A DNA stretch of 45,027 nucleotides from positions 1 through 45,027 of the forward strand of contig NZ_WNKX01000035.1 in NCBI RefSeq assembly GCF_009720745.1, written 5' to 3'. Source of the stretch: Massilia eburnea (GTDB taxonomy: Bacteria > Pseudomonadota > Gammaproteobacteria > Burkholderiales > Burkholderiaceae_D). Shown here in pieces: positions 29,667-39,190 of the stretch. The notes beneath the pieces were generated by a model, which was not told the DNA's origin, did no database searches, and worked only from the letters and a program-made list of their open reading frames with translations. The translations under genes and the position numbers were made by a program. How positions within the stretch are numbered: the first letter of the stretch is position 1; each line of letters starts with the position of its first letter.

Positions 29667-32600
29667 ATGGCAAAGTTCTTTATCGACCGCCCCGTATTCG
29701 CGTGGGTGATCGCACTCTTCATCCTGCTGGGTGGAGCGCTGTCGATCACCATGCTGCCGGTGGCGCAGTACCCGACCATCGCACCGCCATCCATCGTGGT
29801 CAGCGCCGCTTATCCCGGCGCCACCGCGCAGGTGCTGGACGATGCCGTCACCTCTGTCATCGAGCAGGAGATGAATGGCGCGGACGGCCTGCAATATGTG
29901 GAGTCGCAAAGCGATTCCAACGGTTCCGTCAGCATCACCGTCACCTTCCAGCCGGGCACCAATCCGGACCTGGCGGCGGTGGACGTGCAGAACCGCATCA
30001 AGCGCGTTGAATCGCGCCTGCCGCAGGCGGTGATCCAGCAGGGCGTGCAGGTGAACAAGGCGCGCTCCAATATCCTGATGTTTGTCGGCGCGTATTCGAG
30101 CGACGGCAGCATGGACCCGACCGCCATTGGCGACTACCTGGCGCGCAATGTGCTCAATGAAGTGAAGCGCCTGCCGGGCGTGGGCCAGGCCCAGCTGTTC
30201 GGTACCGAGCGCTCCATGCGCATCTGGGTCGATCCCGACAAGCTGACCGGCTACAAGCTCAATATGAGCGATGTGACCACCGCCATCCGCCAGCAGAATG
30301 CCCAGGTGGCGGGCGGCACGGTGGGCGACCTGCCCAATCCGCGCTCGCAGGCCTGGTTTGCACCGGTAGTGGTGACGGGCCAGCTCTCGTCCGTCGAGGA
30401 ATTCGGCAAGGTGGTGCTGCGCGCCAACCGCGACGGCTCCCTGGTGCGCCTGCGCGACGTGGCGCGCATGGAATTGGGCGGCGCCAGCTACGGCATCAGC
30501 GCGCGCCTGAACGGTCAGCCATTCGTGGCCATCGCGGTACAGCAATCGTTGACCGGCAATGCGCTGGCTACCGCCACCATCGTGCGCGAGAAGATGGACG
30601 AGCTGTCGAAATACTTCCCGCCAGGCCTGAAGTACACGGTGCCGTATGACACTTCGCTGTTCGTCAAAATCTCCATCGAGGAAGTGGTCAAGACCCTGCT
30701 GGAAGCAGTGGCGCTGGTGTTCCTGGTGATGTATATCTTCCTGCAGAACTTCCGCTACACATTGATCCCGACCATCGTCGTGCCGGTCGCGCTGATGGGT
30801 ACTTTCGCGGCGATGCAGGTATTCGGCTTCTCGATCAACGTGCTGACCATGTTCGGCATGGTGCTGGCGATCGGCATCCTGGTCGACGATGCGATCGTGG
30901 TGGTGGAAAACGTTGAGCGCATCATGAGCGAGGAAGGCCTGTCGCCGCGCGATGCGACGCGCAAGGCCATGTCGCAGATCACGGGCGCGATCATCGGCAT
31001 TACGCTGGTGCTGATTGCGGTGTTCATCCCGATGGCCTTCTTCGGCGGCGCGGTGGGTGCGATTTACCGCCAGTTCTCGCTGTCGATGGTGTCGGCCATG
31101 GTGTTCTCGGCACTGATGGCGCTGTCGCTGACGCCTGCGCTGTGCGCGACCATGCTCAAGCCGGTCGAAGCGGGCCACCACCATGCCAAGACCGGCATTT
31201 TCGGCTGGTTCAACCGCGGCTTCGCTTCCACCGCCTCGCATTACCAAGGCTGGATTGGCAAGATCCTGACGCGCACCGGGCGCTTCCTGATCATCTACGC
31301 GGCCTTGCTGGGCGCGGTGGCGCTGCTGTACGTACGCCTGCCCTCCTCCTTCCTGCCGAACGAGGACCAGGGCTATATCATCGCCAACGTGCAGCTGCCG
31401 CCGGGCGCATCGCGCAGCCGTGCCGAGGCGGTGCTGGCGGAAGTGGATTCCTATTTCCGCGCCCAGCCGGGCGTGGCGCGCACGATTGCGGTGGCCGGCT
31501 TCAGCTTCTCGGGCAGCGGCCAGAATGCCGGCCTGGTGTTCGTTCCGCTGAAGGACTGGAAGGAGCGCGGCCCCGACCAGTCAGCCGATGCCATTGCCAT
31601 GCGTTCCTTCGGCGGCCTGGCCCACATCCAGGATGCGCAAGTGTTTGCGCTGAGCCCGCCGCCGATCCGTGAGCTGGGCAACGCCACCGGCATTACGGCA
31701 CGCCTGCAGGACCGCGGCGGCCTTGGCCACGAAGCTTTGCTGGCGGCGCGTAACCAGTTGCTGGAGTTGGCGGGCAAGAGCAAGATCCTGACCGGCATGC
31801 GCCCGGAAGGCCTGGAAGATGCGCCGCAGCTGCAAGTCGATATCGACCGCGAAAAAGCCAATGCGCTGGGCGTGGCCTTTACCGATATTGCGGGCACGCT
31901 GGGTACGGCTTTCGGTTCCTCCTATGTGAACGACTTTGCAGCCAGCGGCCGGCAACAGCGCGTGATCGTGCAGGCCGACCAGACGCGGCGCATGCAGCCG
32001 GAAGACATCCTGCGGCTGAACGTGAAGAGCAGCACCGGCGCCATGGTGCCGTTTGCGTCCTTCGCGACGACGCGCTGGGTGACGGGGCCGATCCAGCTGG
32101 TGCGCTATAACGGCTATCCGGCTTACCGCCTCACCGCCAATGCGGCGCCGGGGCATTCCACTGGCGAGGCAATGGAAGAGCTGCTCAGCCTGGCCAACCA
32201 GCTTCCACCGGGCTTCAGCATCGAATGGACTGGCCAGTCTTCCGAGGAACGCTTGTCGGGCTCGCAGGCGCCAGCGCTGTTTGCCTTGTCCATGCTGGCG
32301 GCTTTCCTCGTGCTGGCTGCGCTGTATGAGTCGGAATCGATTCCGGTTGCCGTGCTGCTGGTGGTGCCGCTGGGCGTGCTGGGGGCATTGCTTGGCGCGC
32401 ATATCCGCAGTTTGCCGAATGACGTTTACTTCAAGGTGGGCCTGATTGCGATTATCGGCTTGTCAGCCAAGAACGCGATCCTGATTATCGAGTTTGCAAA
32501 AGACTTGCAGGCGCAAGGCAAGGGACTGATTGAGGCGACACTGGAGGCAGTGCACCTGCGTTTCCGCCCGATCATCATGACCTCGTTGGCCTTCATCCTC

Positions 32601-32813
32601 GGCGTGCTGCCGCTGGTGATCGCGTCGGGTGCAGGTTCGGCCTCGCAGCGCGCGATCGGTACCGGCGTGATGGGCGGGATGATTACCGCCACCGTGCTCG
32701 CGGTGTTCCTGGTACCGGTGTTCTTTGTGGTGGTGCGCCGCATTTTCAAAGGCAGCGAGCGCCAACGCCGACTGGCCGCACATGAACTGGATATGCCGGA
32801 GAAAAAGCAATGA
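29667..32813 (+). CDS. RND multidrug efflux transporter, HAE1 family (AcrB/MexB type)
   Basis: Proton-driven inner-membrane pump of 1048 residues, the same length as AcrB. It has the typical N-terminus MAKFFIDRPVFAWVIALFI, two large periplasmic loops and twelve membrane helices. The proton-relay pair Asp407-Asp408 lies in AIGILVDDAIVVVENVERIM at the same positions as in AcrB, and the relay Lys is in GLSAKNAILIIEF. It follows the adaptor gene after 12 bases and overlaps the outer-membrane gene by ATGA (32810-32813). Substrates cannot be told from sequence, but HAE1 pumps export hydrophobic and amphipathic compounds. Confidence 0.97.
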   Translation: MAKFFIDRPVFAWVIALFILLGGALSITMLPVAQYPTIAPPSIVVSAAYPGATAQVLDDAVTSVIEQEMNGADGLQYVESQSDSNGSVSITVTFQPGTNPDLAAVDVQNRIKRVESRLPQAVIQQGVQVNKARSNILMFVGAYSSDGSMDPTAIGDYLARNVLNEVKRLPGVGQAQLFGTERSMRIWVDPDKLTGYKLNMSDVTTAIRQQNAQVAGGTVGDLPNPRSQAWFAPVVVTGQLSSVEEFGKVVLRANRDGSLVRLRDVARMELGGASYGISARLNGQPFVAIAVQQSLTGNALATATIVREKMDELSKYFPPGLKYTVPYDTSLFVKISIEEVVKTLLEAVALVFLVMYIFLQNFRYTLIPTIVVPVALMGTFAAMQVFGFSINVLTMFGMVLAIGILVDDAIVVVENVERIMSEEGLSPRDATRKAMSQITGAIIGITLVLIAVFIPMAFFGGAVGAIYRQFSLSMVSAMVFSALMALSLTPALCATMLKPVEAGHHHAKTGIFGWFNRGFASTASHYQGWIGKILTRTGRFLIIYAALLGAVALLYVRLPSSFLPNEDQGYIIANVQLPPGASRSRAEAVLAEVDSYFRAQPGVARTIAVAGFSFSGSGQNAGLVFVPLKDWKERGPDQSADAIAMRSFGGLAHIQDAQVFALSPPPIRELGNATGITARLQDRGGLGHEALLAARNQLLELAGKSKILTGMRPEGLEDAPQLQVDIDREKANALGVAFTDIAGTLGTAFGSSYVNDFAASGRQQRVIVQADQTRRMQPEDILRLNVKSSTGAMVPFASFATTRWVTGPIQLVRYNGYPAYRLTANAAPGHSTGEAMEELLSLANQLPPGFSIEWTGQSSEERLSGSQAPALFALSMLAAFLVLAALYESESIPVAVLLVVPLGVLGALLGAHIRSLPNDVYFKVGLIAIIGLSAKNAILIIEFAKDLQAQGKGLIEATLEAVHLRFRPIIMTSLAFILGVLPLVIASGAGSASQRAIGTGVMGGMITATVLAVFLVPVFFVVVRRIFKGSERQRRLAAHELDMPEKKQ

Positions 32814-34324
32814 CGAAACATGATTCCCTCGCATCGCCAGCCATGAGCGTCGCCGCTTCAGCTCGTGCCGCTGCGTGCGCCGCAGCGCCGCGCGTCCGCG
32901 CACTGGCAATTGCGATGCTGCTGGCTGGCGCCATGTCCGGCTGCTCGATGGCTCCGGCTTACCAGCGCCCCGCGGCGCCGGTGGCGGACAATTTCCCAGC
33001 CCTGCCGCCAGCTGTGGGCGCCACGGCGGACAGCGCCGCTGCCGGCGGTACGCAGCGGTCCGCAACGGACACCGGCTGGCGCGCCTTCTTCCCCGACGGC
33101 CGTCTGCAGCAGCTGATTGAAGCCGCGCTTGAAAACAACCGCGACCTGCGTATCGCCGCCCTGCGCATTGAAGAAGCGCGCGGCGCCTACCGCATCCAGC
33201 GCGCCGACCGCTTGCCAACGCTGAACGCCAGCCTGAGCGAATCGCGTGGCCGTACGCCGGGCTTCGCGACTCCTACTGGCCAGCCACAGACCGGGGAGCG
33301 CTTTGATGCAAGCCTTGGCATCTCCGCCTTCGAGCTGGATTTCTTCGGCCGCGTGAAAAGCCTGAGCGACTCGGCCCTGGCCAGCTACCTCGCCACGGAA
33401 GAAGCGAAACAGGCCGCGCAAATCAGCCTGGTCGCCGAAGTGGCCAAGGCCTACTACACGGAACGCGCCTTCGCCGAACAGCAAGCCCTGGCTGAAAGCA
33501 CCTACGATGCCCGCAAGCGCACCTTCGACCTGACCAGGCAGCGCGTTGAAGCGGGCGCCTCGTCGCGCCTCGACCTGCGTTCCAACGAGCAGCAGATGGA
33601 GACTGCCCGTGCCGCCGCCCTGGCGCTGGCACGCCAGCGCGCGCAAGCCGCGAACGCCCTCACTTTGCTGGTCGGCCAGGCACGGCCCGCTGCGCCTGGA
33701 GCGCCGCCGGCGTTGGACGACGCGCAAGCCGATGCCATGTCCGCGCTGACAGCAGGGCTGCCGTCGGACCTGCTGGCCAACCGCCCCGACATCCGCGCCG
33801 CCGAGCAGCGCCTGAAGGCCGCCAACGCCAACATCGGCGCCGCCCGCGCCGCCTTCTTCCCGCGCATTACGCTGACTACCTCGGTCGGCAGCGCCAGCCG
33901 CGATTTCAGCGGCCTGTTCGAAAGCGGCAGCGGCACCTGGAGCTTCGCACCGCAACTGGTGCTGCCCATCTTCGACACCGGCCGCAATATGGCCAACCTG
34001 GACGTAAGCCACGCGCGCAAGAGCATCGCTGTCGCGGACTACGAAAAGACCATCCAGTCCGCCTTCCGCGAAGTGGCAGACGCGCTGGCGGCGCGCAGCT
34101 ACCTCGGCGAGCAGGTCGCCGCCCAGCGCGCGGTGCAGGAGGCCCAGGCCGAACGCCTGCGTCTATTACAATTACGCTTTGAAAATGGGGTCGCCAGCTC
34201 GCTCGACGTGCTCGACGCCCAACGCGAATTGTTCACCGCGGAGCAGGCCCTCGTGCAGGCGCGCCTGCTGCGCACAACCAGCGCCATCGATTTGTACCGG
34301 GCGCTTGGAGGAGGCTTGAAGTAG
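32810..34324 (+). CDS. Outer-membrane efflux lipoprotein (NodT/OprM family)
   Basis: Forms the trimeric exit duct of the tripartite pump. The 504 residues include an unusually long N-terminal region before the lipobox MSGC (Cys45). An ATG at 32843 would give a more normal signal but would lose the ATGA overlap with the pump gene. The two OEP repeats are visible, with DTGWRAFFPDGRLQQLIEAAL at the start, FELDFFGRVKSLSDSALASY in the first repeat and APQLVLPIFDTGRNMANLD in the second. Its stop TAG overlaps the GTG start of the next gene. Confidence 0.95.
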   Translation: MTKHDSLASPAMSVAASARAAACAAAPRVRALAIAMLLAGAMSGCSMAPAYQRPAAPVADNFPALPPAVGATADSAAAGGTQRSATDTGWRAFFPDGRLQQLIEAALENNRDLRIAALRIEEARGAYRIQRADRLPTLNASLSESRGRTPGFATPTGQPQTGERFDASLGISAFELDFFGRVKSLSDSALASYLATEEAKQAAQISLVAEVAKAYYTERAFAEQQALAESTYDARKRTFDLTRQRVEAGASSRLDLRSNEQQMETARAAALALARQRAQAANALTLLVGQARPAAPGAPPALDDAQADAMSALTAGLPSDLLANRPDIRAAEQRLKAANANIGAARAAFFPRITLTTSVGSASRDFSGLFESGSGTWSFAPQLVLPIFDTGRNMANLDVSHARKSIAVADYEKTIQSAFREVADALAARSYLGEQVAAQRAVQEAQAERLRLLQLRFENGVASSLDVLDAQRELFTAEQALVQARLLRTTSAIDLYRALGGGLK

Positions 34325-35397
34325 TGGATTCACCGATCAGTATCCGGCTCGGCGCGCGCGCCCGCCAGCGCATCGAGCGCGAAGGCTTGCAGGCCGCCGA
34401 CATCGCCATCATCCCCGCTGCGGCGGGCGGCCCCAAAGGCCTGATCCTGAACGGCATCGACCAGTGGATGTTCGGCGAATGGCTGAAACAGGCGCCGCGC
34501 CAGCGCCGCCTGATCGGTGCGTCGATCGGCGCCTGGCGCATGGCGGCTGGGGCTTTCCACGACCCGGTGGCGGCGCACAAGCGCCTGGCGCACCACTACG
34601 CCCACCAGACCTACCCCGACAAGGTGGATGCGGCCTATGTCAGCCGCGTGATTCGCGGCCTGCTGGACAGCGTGCTCGATGGCCGCGGCGAAGAAATGCT
34701 GGCCAACCCCGATTACCTGCTGTCGGTCATCACGGTGCGCGGCATCGGCCCGCTGGCCAACACGGGCGGCAGCCGCTGGCGCGAAATGGCGGGCTTCCTG
34801 CGCGCCGCCGCCGGCAATGCCGTCTCGCGCAGCCGCCTGGCCGGCGCCATGGAACGGGTGGTCTTCCACGACAGCCGCGATGACGCGGCCTGGCTGCGCA
34901 CCAGCTTTGATGCCTTCGCCTCGCATTACGTCGACCTGTCGGAAGAGAACCTGCATTCGGCACTGCTGGCATCCGGCTCCATCCCGCTGGTACTGCAGGC
35001 GGTGAGCGATATCCACGGCGCACCACCCGGCGACTACTGGGACGGCGGCTTGATCGACTACCACCTGCACCTGCCCTACCAGCGCGACGAAGGCCTGGTG
35101 CTGTACCCGCACTTCACCGACCATATCGTGCCGGGCTGGCTCGATAAGTCAATGCCATGGCGGCGCGCCCGCGACAGCGCCCTGGAAAACGTGATCCTGG
35201 TTTCGCCCTCGCCGTCCTTCGTGGCGCGCCTGCCGAACCGTAAGCTGCCCGACCGCACGGACTTCAAACACTACGGCCAGGACCACGCCGCTCGCATCCG
35301 CGACTGGACCTACGCCATCGTCGAAAGCGAGCGGATGGCCGACGCCCTGGCGCAATGGGCGGAAAAGCCTGACTTGCACGCGACGCAATCTTTCTAA
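34324..35397 (+). CDS. Patatin-like phospholipase/hydrolase
   Basis: A 357-residue predicted lipid hydrolase with the patatin Ser-Asp dyad. The oxyanion loop is AAAGGPKGL (about 32-40), the nucleophile Ser67 lies in GASIG (65-69), and the Asp is Asp240 in YWDGGLIDYH. There is no signal peptide, so it may work on the inner leaflet or in the cytoplasm. The start is a GTG that overlaps the preceding TAG stop (TAGTG). It therefore appears translationally coupled to the efflux operon, an unusual fourth gene. A role in membrane-lipid repair during efflux stress is conceivable but not shown. Confidence 0.88.
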   Translation: MDSPISIRLGARARQRIEREGLQAADIAIIPAAAGGPKGLILNGIDQWMFGEWLKQAPRQRRLIGASIGAWRMAAGAFHDPVAAHKRLAHHYAHQTYPDKVDAAYVSRVIRGLLDSVLDGRGEEMLANPDYLLSVITVRGIGPLANTGGSRWREMAGFLRAAAGNAVSRSRLAGAMERVVFHDSRDDAAWLRTSFDAFASHYVDLSEENLHSALLASGSIPLVLQAVSDIHGAPPGDYWDGGLIDYHLHLPYQRDEGLVLYPHFTDHIVPGWLDKSMPWRRARDSALENVILVSPSPSFVARLPNRKLPDRTDFKHYGQDHAARIRDWTYAIVESERMADALAQWAEKPDLHATQSF

Positions 35398-35404
35398 GCT
35401 ACGT

Positions 35405-35437
35405 GATATCCCTGTTGCAGCCTTGCAACGGGATATC
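35405..35437. terminator. Strong stem-loop between the efflux/patatin operon and the MCP gene
   Basis: GATATCCC and GTTGCA (split by a one-base bulge) pair with TGCAAC and GGGATATC across a four-base loop. The stem starts eight bases after the patatin gene stop. It is not followed by a run of T, so it may be an mRNA-stabilising or Rho-dependent end, or an operator, rather than a classical terminator. Confidence 0.55.
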
Positions 35438-35489
35438 TTCCGTCCAATTATTCGGGTGCATACTAGAACTCCAACCTCTGGAGGCCCGT

Positions 35490-37277
35490 ATGCAATTCCT
35501 GTCCCAGCTCCGCATCGGTTCCCGCCTGGCCGCGGGCTTCGGCATCGTCCTGCTGCTGTCGGCAATCGGCACCAGCTACGCCCTTTACCATTCTAATGAC
35601 ACCGCCAACGCCACGCGCGCCATGATGGACCGCCCGCTGGCCAAAGAACGCATCGTGTCGGACTGGTATGTGCTGATTTACTCCGCCGTTGCCCGCACCC
35701 AGATGATCGCCCGCAGCAGCGATAACGAACTGTCGAATACCTTTGCCACCGCCATTGCGGACAGCGCCAAGCGTGGCGCGGAGCTGCTGAAGTCCATCGA
35801 AGGCCTGCTGGAATCGGACGAAGAACGCAAGATTTACCAGGATGCGGTAGCGATCCGCGCCAAATACCAGGACGCGAAGAACCAGGTGATGAACGCCAAA
35901 AAAGCCGGCGACGCGGCCGAAGGCGAGCGTCTTTACCGCGAGGCGTTCGAGCCGGCGGCCAAAGCCTACCAGGAGAAGGTCAAGGACTTGCTGGCGCAGC
36001 AGCGCAAGGCGATCGACGCCACGGCGGCGGGCATCAATGAAGCCAACGCGCGCAGCAACCGGCTGATGCTGGCCCTGGGCGTGATCCTGCTGGCGTTCGG
36101 CGCCTGGGCCGCGTGGGTGATTTCGCGCAGCATCACCGTGCCGCTGAATTCCGCGCTGAGCATCGCCAACACCGTGGCCGAGGGGGACTTGACTACCCGC
36201 TTCGACGAAGAAACCGCGCGCGACGAAATCGGCGACCTGATGAAGGCCTTGCGCGGCATGAACGACGCGCTGCGGCGCGTGGTGAGCCAGGTGCAGACCG
36301 GCACCACGGCCATCGCCACGGCTTCCAGCGAAATTGCGGAGGGCAACCTGGACCTGTCCTCGCGCACCGAGCAGCAAGCCAGCTCACTTGAAGAAACCGC
36401 TTCCTCGATGGAGGAACTGACCTCCACCGTGCGCCAGAATGCCGACAACGCCAACCAGGCCAACCAGCTCGCGCAGGCAGCGTCCGACGTGGCGGCACGC
36501 GGCGGCGAGATCGTCGGCCAGGTGGTCGAGACCATGGGCTCCATCGACGCCTCCTCGCGCAAGATTGTGGACATTATCGGCACCATCGACGGCATCGCAT
36601 TCCAGACCAATATCCTCGCGCTGAATGCAGCGGTGGAAGCGGCGCGTGCCGGCGAACAGGGACGCGGCTTCGCCGTGGTCGCCTCCGAGGTGCGCAACCT
36701 GGCGCAGCGTTCGGCCGCAGCGGCGAAAGAGATCAAGGAGCTGATCGACAATTCCGTCTCGCAGGTGAACGCCGGCACTTCGCTGGTGCAGCAGGCCGGC
36801 ACCACGATGGGCGAGGTGGTGACCAGCGTGCGCCGCGTGACCGACATCATGGGCGAGATCACCTCGGCCAGCCGCGAACAAAGCGTTGGCATCGATGAAG
36901 TGAACCAGGCCATCGGCCAGATGGACCAGGTGACGCAGCAGAATGCGGCGCTGGTGGAAGAAGCTGCGGCCGCTGCGGCGAGCATGCAGGAGCAGGCGGC
37001 ACAACTGGCGCAAGTCGCCGCTTCGTTCCGCCTTGGCACGGAAGCCGTGGCCCGCTGGAGCGCCCAGCCCCGCCCAGCAGCGCGCGCAGTTGCCGACGAT
37101 GCTTCCACAGCCGTCGAGGCCAAGCCAGCAAAGCGCTTGACCGCGCCCGATCCGCGTGCCAAGCCGCGCCCAGCACCTCGCTCGTCGGCAAACGATTCCG
37201 AGCGCCCGACGGAACGTCGCACAAAGAGCGAACGTCGCGCCCCGGCGCCGGCCAATGATGAATGGGAAGAGTTCTGA
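35490..37277 (+). CDS. Methyl-accepting chemotaxis protein
   Basis: A 595-residue transmembrane chemoreceptor. TM1 lies at about 13-33, a four-helix-bundle periplasmic sensor at 34-190, TM2 at 191-212, HAMP at 213-265, and a long cytoplasmic coiled coil with the conserved hairpin tip (IAFQTNILALNAAVEAARAG, about 369-388) for CheA/CheW. The tail from about 525 is Pro/Ala/Arg-rich and disordered and ends in NDEWEEF, resembling the NWETF-type pentapeptide that tethers CheR and CheB. GGAGG lies six bases before the ATG. The ligand is unknown. Confidence 0.96.
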   Translation: MQFLSQLRIGSRLAAGFGIVLLLSAIGTSYALYHSNDTANATRAMMDRPLAKERIVSDWYVLIYSAVARTQMIARSSDNELSNTFATAIADSAKRGAELLKSIEGLLESDEERKIYQDAVAIRAKYQDAKNQVMNAKKAGDAAEGERLYREAFEPAAKAYQEKVKDLLAQQRKAIDATAAGINEANARSNRLMLALGVILLAFGAWAAWVISRSITVPLNSALSIANTVAEGDLTTRFDEETARDEIGDLMKALRGMNDALRRVVSQVQTGTTAIATASSEIAEGNLDLSSRTEQQASSLEETASSMEELTSTVRQNADNANQANQLAQAASDVAARGGEIVGQVVETMGSIDASSRKIVDIIGTIDGIAFQTNILALNAAVEAARAGEQGRGFAVVASEVRNLAQRSAAAAKEIKELIDNSVSQVNAGTSLVQQAGTTMGEVVTSVRRVTDIMGEITSASREQSVGIDEVNQAIGQMDQVTQQNAALVEEAAAAAASMQEQAAQLAQVAASFRLGTEAVARWSAQPRPAARAVADDASTAVEAKPAKRLTAPDPRAKPRPAPRSSANDSERPTERRTKSERRAPAPANDEWEEF

Positions 37278-37333
37278 GACTACGCCCGGTCAACGGTTCC
37301 TGGAAGGCCGGTTTGAGCCATACCGGGCCAGCC

Positions 37334-38575
37334 CTACTCGCCGAGGAACATCTGCTGCAGGTCGTTGAGGAAGCGCTGGCCTAGTTCTGTGGGTTTGATC
37401 AGCATGTGGTCGCGGTACAGCAGGCCCTTGGCTTCGGCCGCGTTCAGTTGCTTCTCGATGGTGTTGAGCGCGACACCGGTGCGCTCGGCGAACAGGTTCG
37501 GCTCGAAGCCGCCTTGCAAGCGCAAAGCGTTCAGCATGAACTCGAAGCCCATTTCGTCGCGCGACAATTCGCGCTCTTCCTGCACCGGATTGCCGGCGGC
37601 CACTGCATCCATATACGACTTGGGCTGCTTGTAGCGCGCCTGGCGCAGCACGCGGTGCGGGAAGGACAGCTTGGAGTGCGCGCCGGCGCCGATGCCGAGG
37701 TAGTCGCCGAACTGCCAGTAATTCAGGTTATGGCGCGCCTGGTGGCCGGGCTGGGCGTAGGCAGAGACTTCGTAGTGGCCGTAGCCGTTGGCGGCAGTCA
37801 TCTCGGCGATCATGTCCTGCATATCCGCGCTCAGGTCGTCGTCCGGCAGCTGCGGCGGATATTTGGCGAACAGGGTGTTCGGTTCCATCGTCAGGTGGTA
37901 CAGCGACAGGTGCGGCGGCTTGAAATCAATCGCGGTCTGGATATCCTGGCGCGCCTGCTCGAGCGTCTGGTTCGGCAGTGCGTACATCAGGTCCAGGTTG
38001 AAGTTGTCGAAGTTCGCCAGCGCGATCTCCACCGCGCGTTTCGCTTCACCGTCATCGTGGATGCGCCCCAGTGCTTTCAGGTGCTCGCTGTTGAAGCTCT
38101 GGATGCCAATCGACAGGCGGTTAACGCCGCTGTCGCGGTAGGAGCGGAATTTCTCGGCTTCGAAGGTGCCTGGGTTGGCCTCCATCGTGATCTCGCAGGC
38201 GCCGTCCAGCGGCAGCAGGCTGCGCAGGTCCGACATCAGGCGATCCATGCCCGCTGCCGACATGAGGCTAGGCGTGCCGCCGCCGATGAAGACGGTGTAA
38301 ATCTTGCGGCCCCAGATCAGGGGCAGCGACATTTCCAGGTCGCGGCGCAGCGCGTCGAGGTATTCCTTCTCGGGCACTTCGCCCTTGGCTTCATGCGAAT
38401 TGAAGTCGCAATACGGGCACTTGCGCACGCACCACGGCCAATGGATGTACAGCGACAGCGGCGGCAAGGCTTGCAGGTTCAGCGCGCCAGGACGCAAGTA
38501 GGTAGCAGCGACGCCGGCGGCGCTGTCGATGGTGCGGCTTGGTACGGCATTGCCGACCGGCTTAATCGGGATCAT
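37334..38575 (-). CDS. hemW: Radical SAM heme chaperone HemW
   Basis: Radical S-adenosylmethionine protein that binds and delivers heme; formerly annotated as a coproporphyrinogen oxidase-like HemN. It has 413 residues, with an N-terminal extension of about 35 residues before the barrel. The cluster motif is Cys49-x3-Cys53-x2-Cys56 (in HWPWCVRKCPYCDF), followed by FIGGGTPSL and EANPGT. The C-terminal winged-helix part (GLLYRDHMLIKPTELGQRFL) matches HemW. Its start overlaps the rdgB stop by four bases, giving the conserved rdgB-hemW order. Confidence 0.96.
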   Translation of the reverse strand: MIPIKPVGNAVPSRTIDSAAGVAATYLRPGALNLQALPPLSLYIHWPWCVRKCPYCDFNSHEAKGEVPEKEYLDALRRDLEMSLPLIWGRKIYTVFIGGGTPSLMSAAGMDRLMSDLRSLLPLDGACEITMEANPGTFEAEKFRSYRDSGVNRLSIGIQSFNSEHLKALGRIHDDGEAKRAVEIALANFDNFNLDLMYALPNQTLEQARQDIQTAIDFKPPHLSLYHLTMEPNTLFAKYPPQLPDDDLSADMQDMIAEMTAANGYGHYEVSAYAQPGHQARHNLNYWQFGDYLGIGAGAHSKLSFPHRVLRQARYKQPKSYMDAVAAGNPVQEERELSRDEMGFEFMLNALRLQGGFEPNLFAERTGVALNTIEKQLNAAEAKGLLYRDHMLIKPTELGQRFLNDLQQMFLGE

Positions 38576-39159
38576 TTCTTCAGCTTCTCTACCAGCGCAC
38601 GCAGGGCCTGGCCGCGATGGGACAGGCGGTTCTTCTCTTCAGGCGCCAGCTCGGCCACGTGCTTGCCCAGTGATGGAATCAGGAAGTGCGGGTCATAGCC
38701 GAAGCCCCCCTCGCCGCGCGCCTCCGGCGAGATCACGCCTTCCCAGCGCCCGTCGGCGATCACCGGCTGCGGATCGTCCGCGTGGCGCACGAACACCAGC
38801 ACGCAGTAATAGTAGGCCGATTTGTCTGCATGCGCAGCCAGGTCGGCAATGACCTTTTCATTGTTGCGCGCGTCCGACTTCGGCTCGCCGGCGTAGCGAG
38901 CCGAGTACACGCCCGGCGCGCCGCCCAGCGCGTTCACGCATACACCCGAGTCGTCGGCCAGCGCCGGCAGGCCGGTCAGGCGCGACGCATGGCGTGCCTT
39001 CGTTAGTGCATTTTCGACAAAAGTGTGAAAAGGCTCTTCCGCCTCCGGTACGTCGAATTCGCCCTGCGGATGGACGGAGAAGCCAATGGTCGCGAGCAGC
39101 TCGTTGAATTCCTTGAGCTTGCCCTTGTTGTTCGATGCGAGAACGATACGCTGTGTCAT
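38572..39159 (-). CDS. rdgB: XTP/dITP diphosphatase (non-canonical purine NTP pyrophosphatase)
   Basis: Hydrolyses ITP, dITP and XTP to monophosphates, keeping deaminated purines out of DNA and RNA. The 195 residues have the Ham1/RdgB signatures: ASNNKGKLKEF at the N-terminus, ALADDSGVCVNALGGAPGVYSARYAG, GGFGYDPHF and LSHRGQAL. The start at 39159 gives the normal N-terminus; an ATG further upstream adds residues that do not match the family. In relatives it directly follows rph, but here 2.0 kb with an oxidoreductase/LysR pair separates the two. Confidence 0.95.
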   Translation of the reverse strand: MTQRIVLASNNKGKLKEFNELLATIGFSVHPQGEFDVPEAEEPFHTFVENALTKARHASRLTGLPALADDSGVCVNALGGAPGVYSARYAGEPKSDARNNEKVIADLAAHADKSAYYYCVLVFVRHADDPQPVIADGRWEGVISPEARGEGGFGYDPHFLIPSLGKHVAELAPEEKNRLSHRGQALRALVEKLKK

Positions 39160-39190
39160 GAATGTCGGCTCATATGAGAGAGCCGACATT

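Noticed and set aside
28617..31247. An 876-codon open frame on the minus strand across the efflux adaptor and pump genes
   Set aside because: It is His/Arg/Gln-rich without domains and opposite clearly conserved RND proteins, so it is a codon-bias shadow.
37278..37333. Possible hairpin GGCCGGT...ACCGGGCC between the MCP and hemW
   Set aside because: The stem needs a bulge, is GC-rich by composition and lacks a T-tract, so terminator function cannot be supported.
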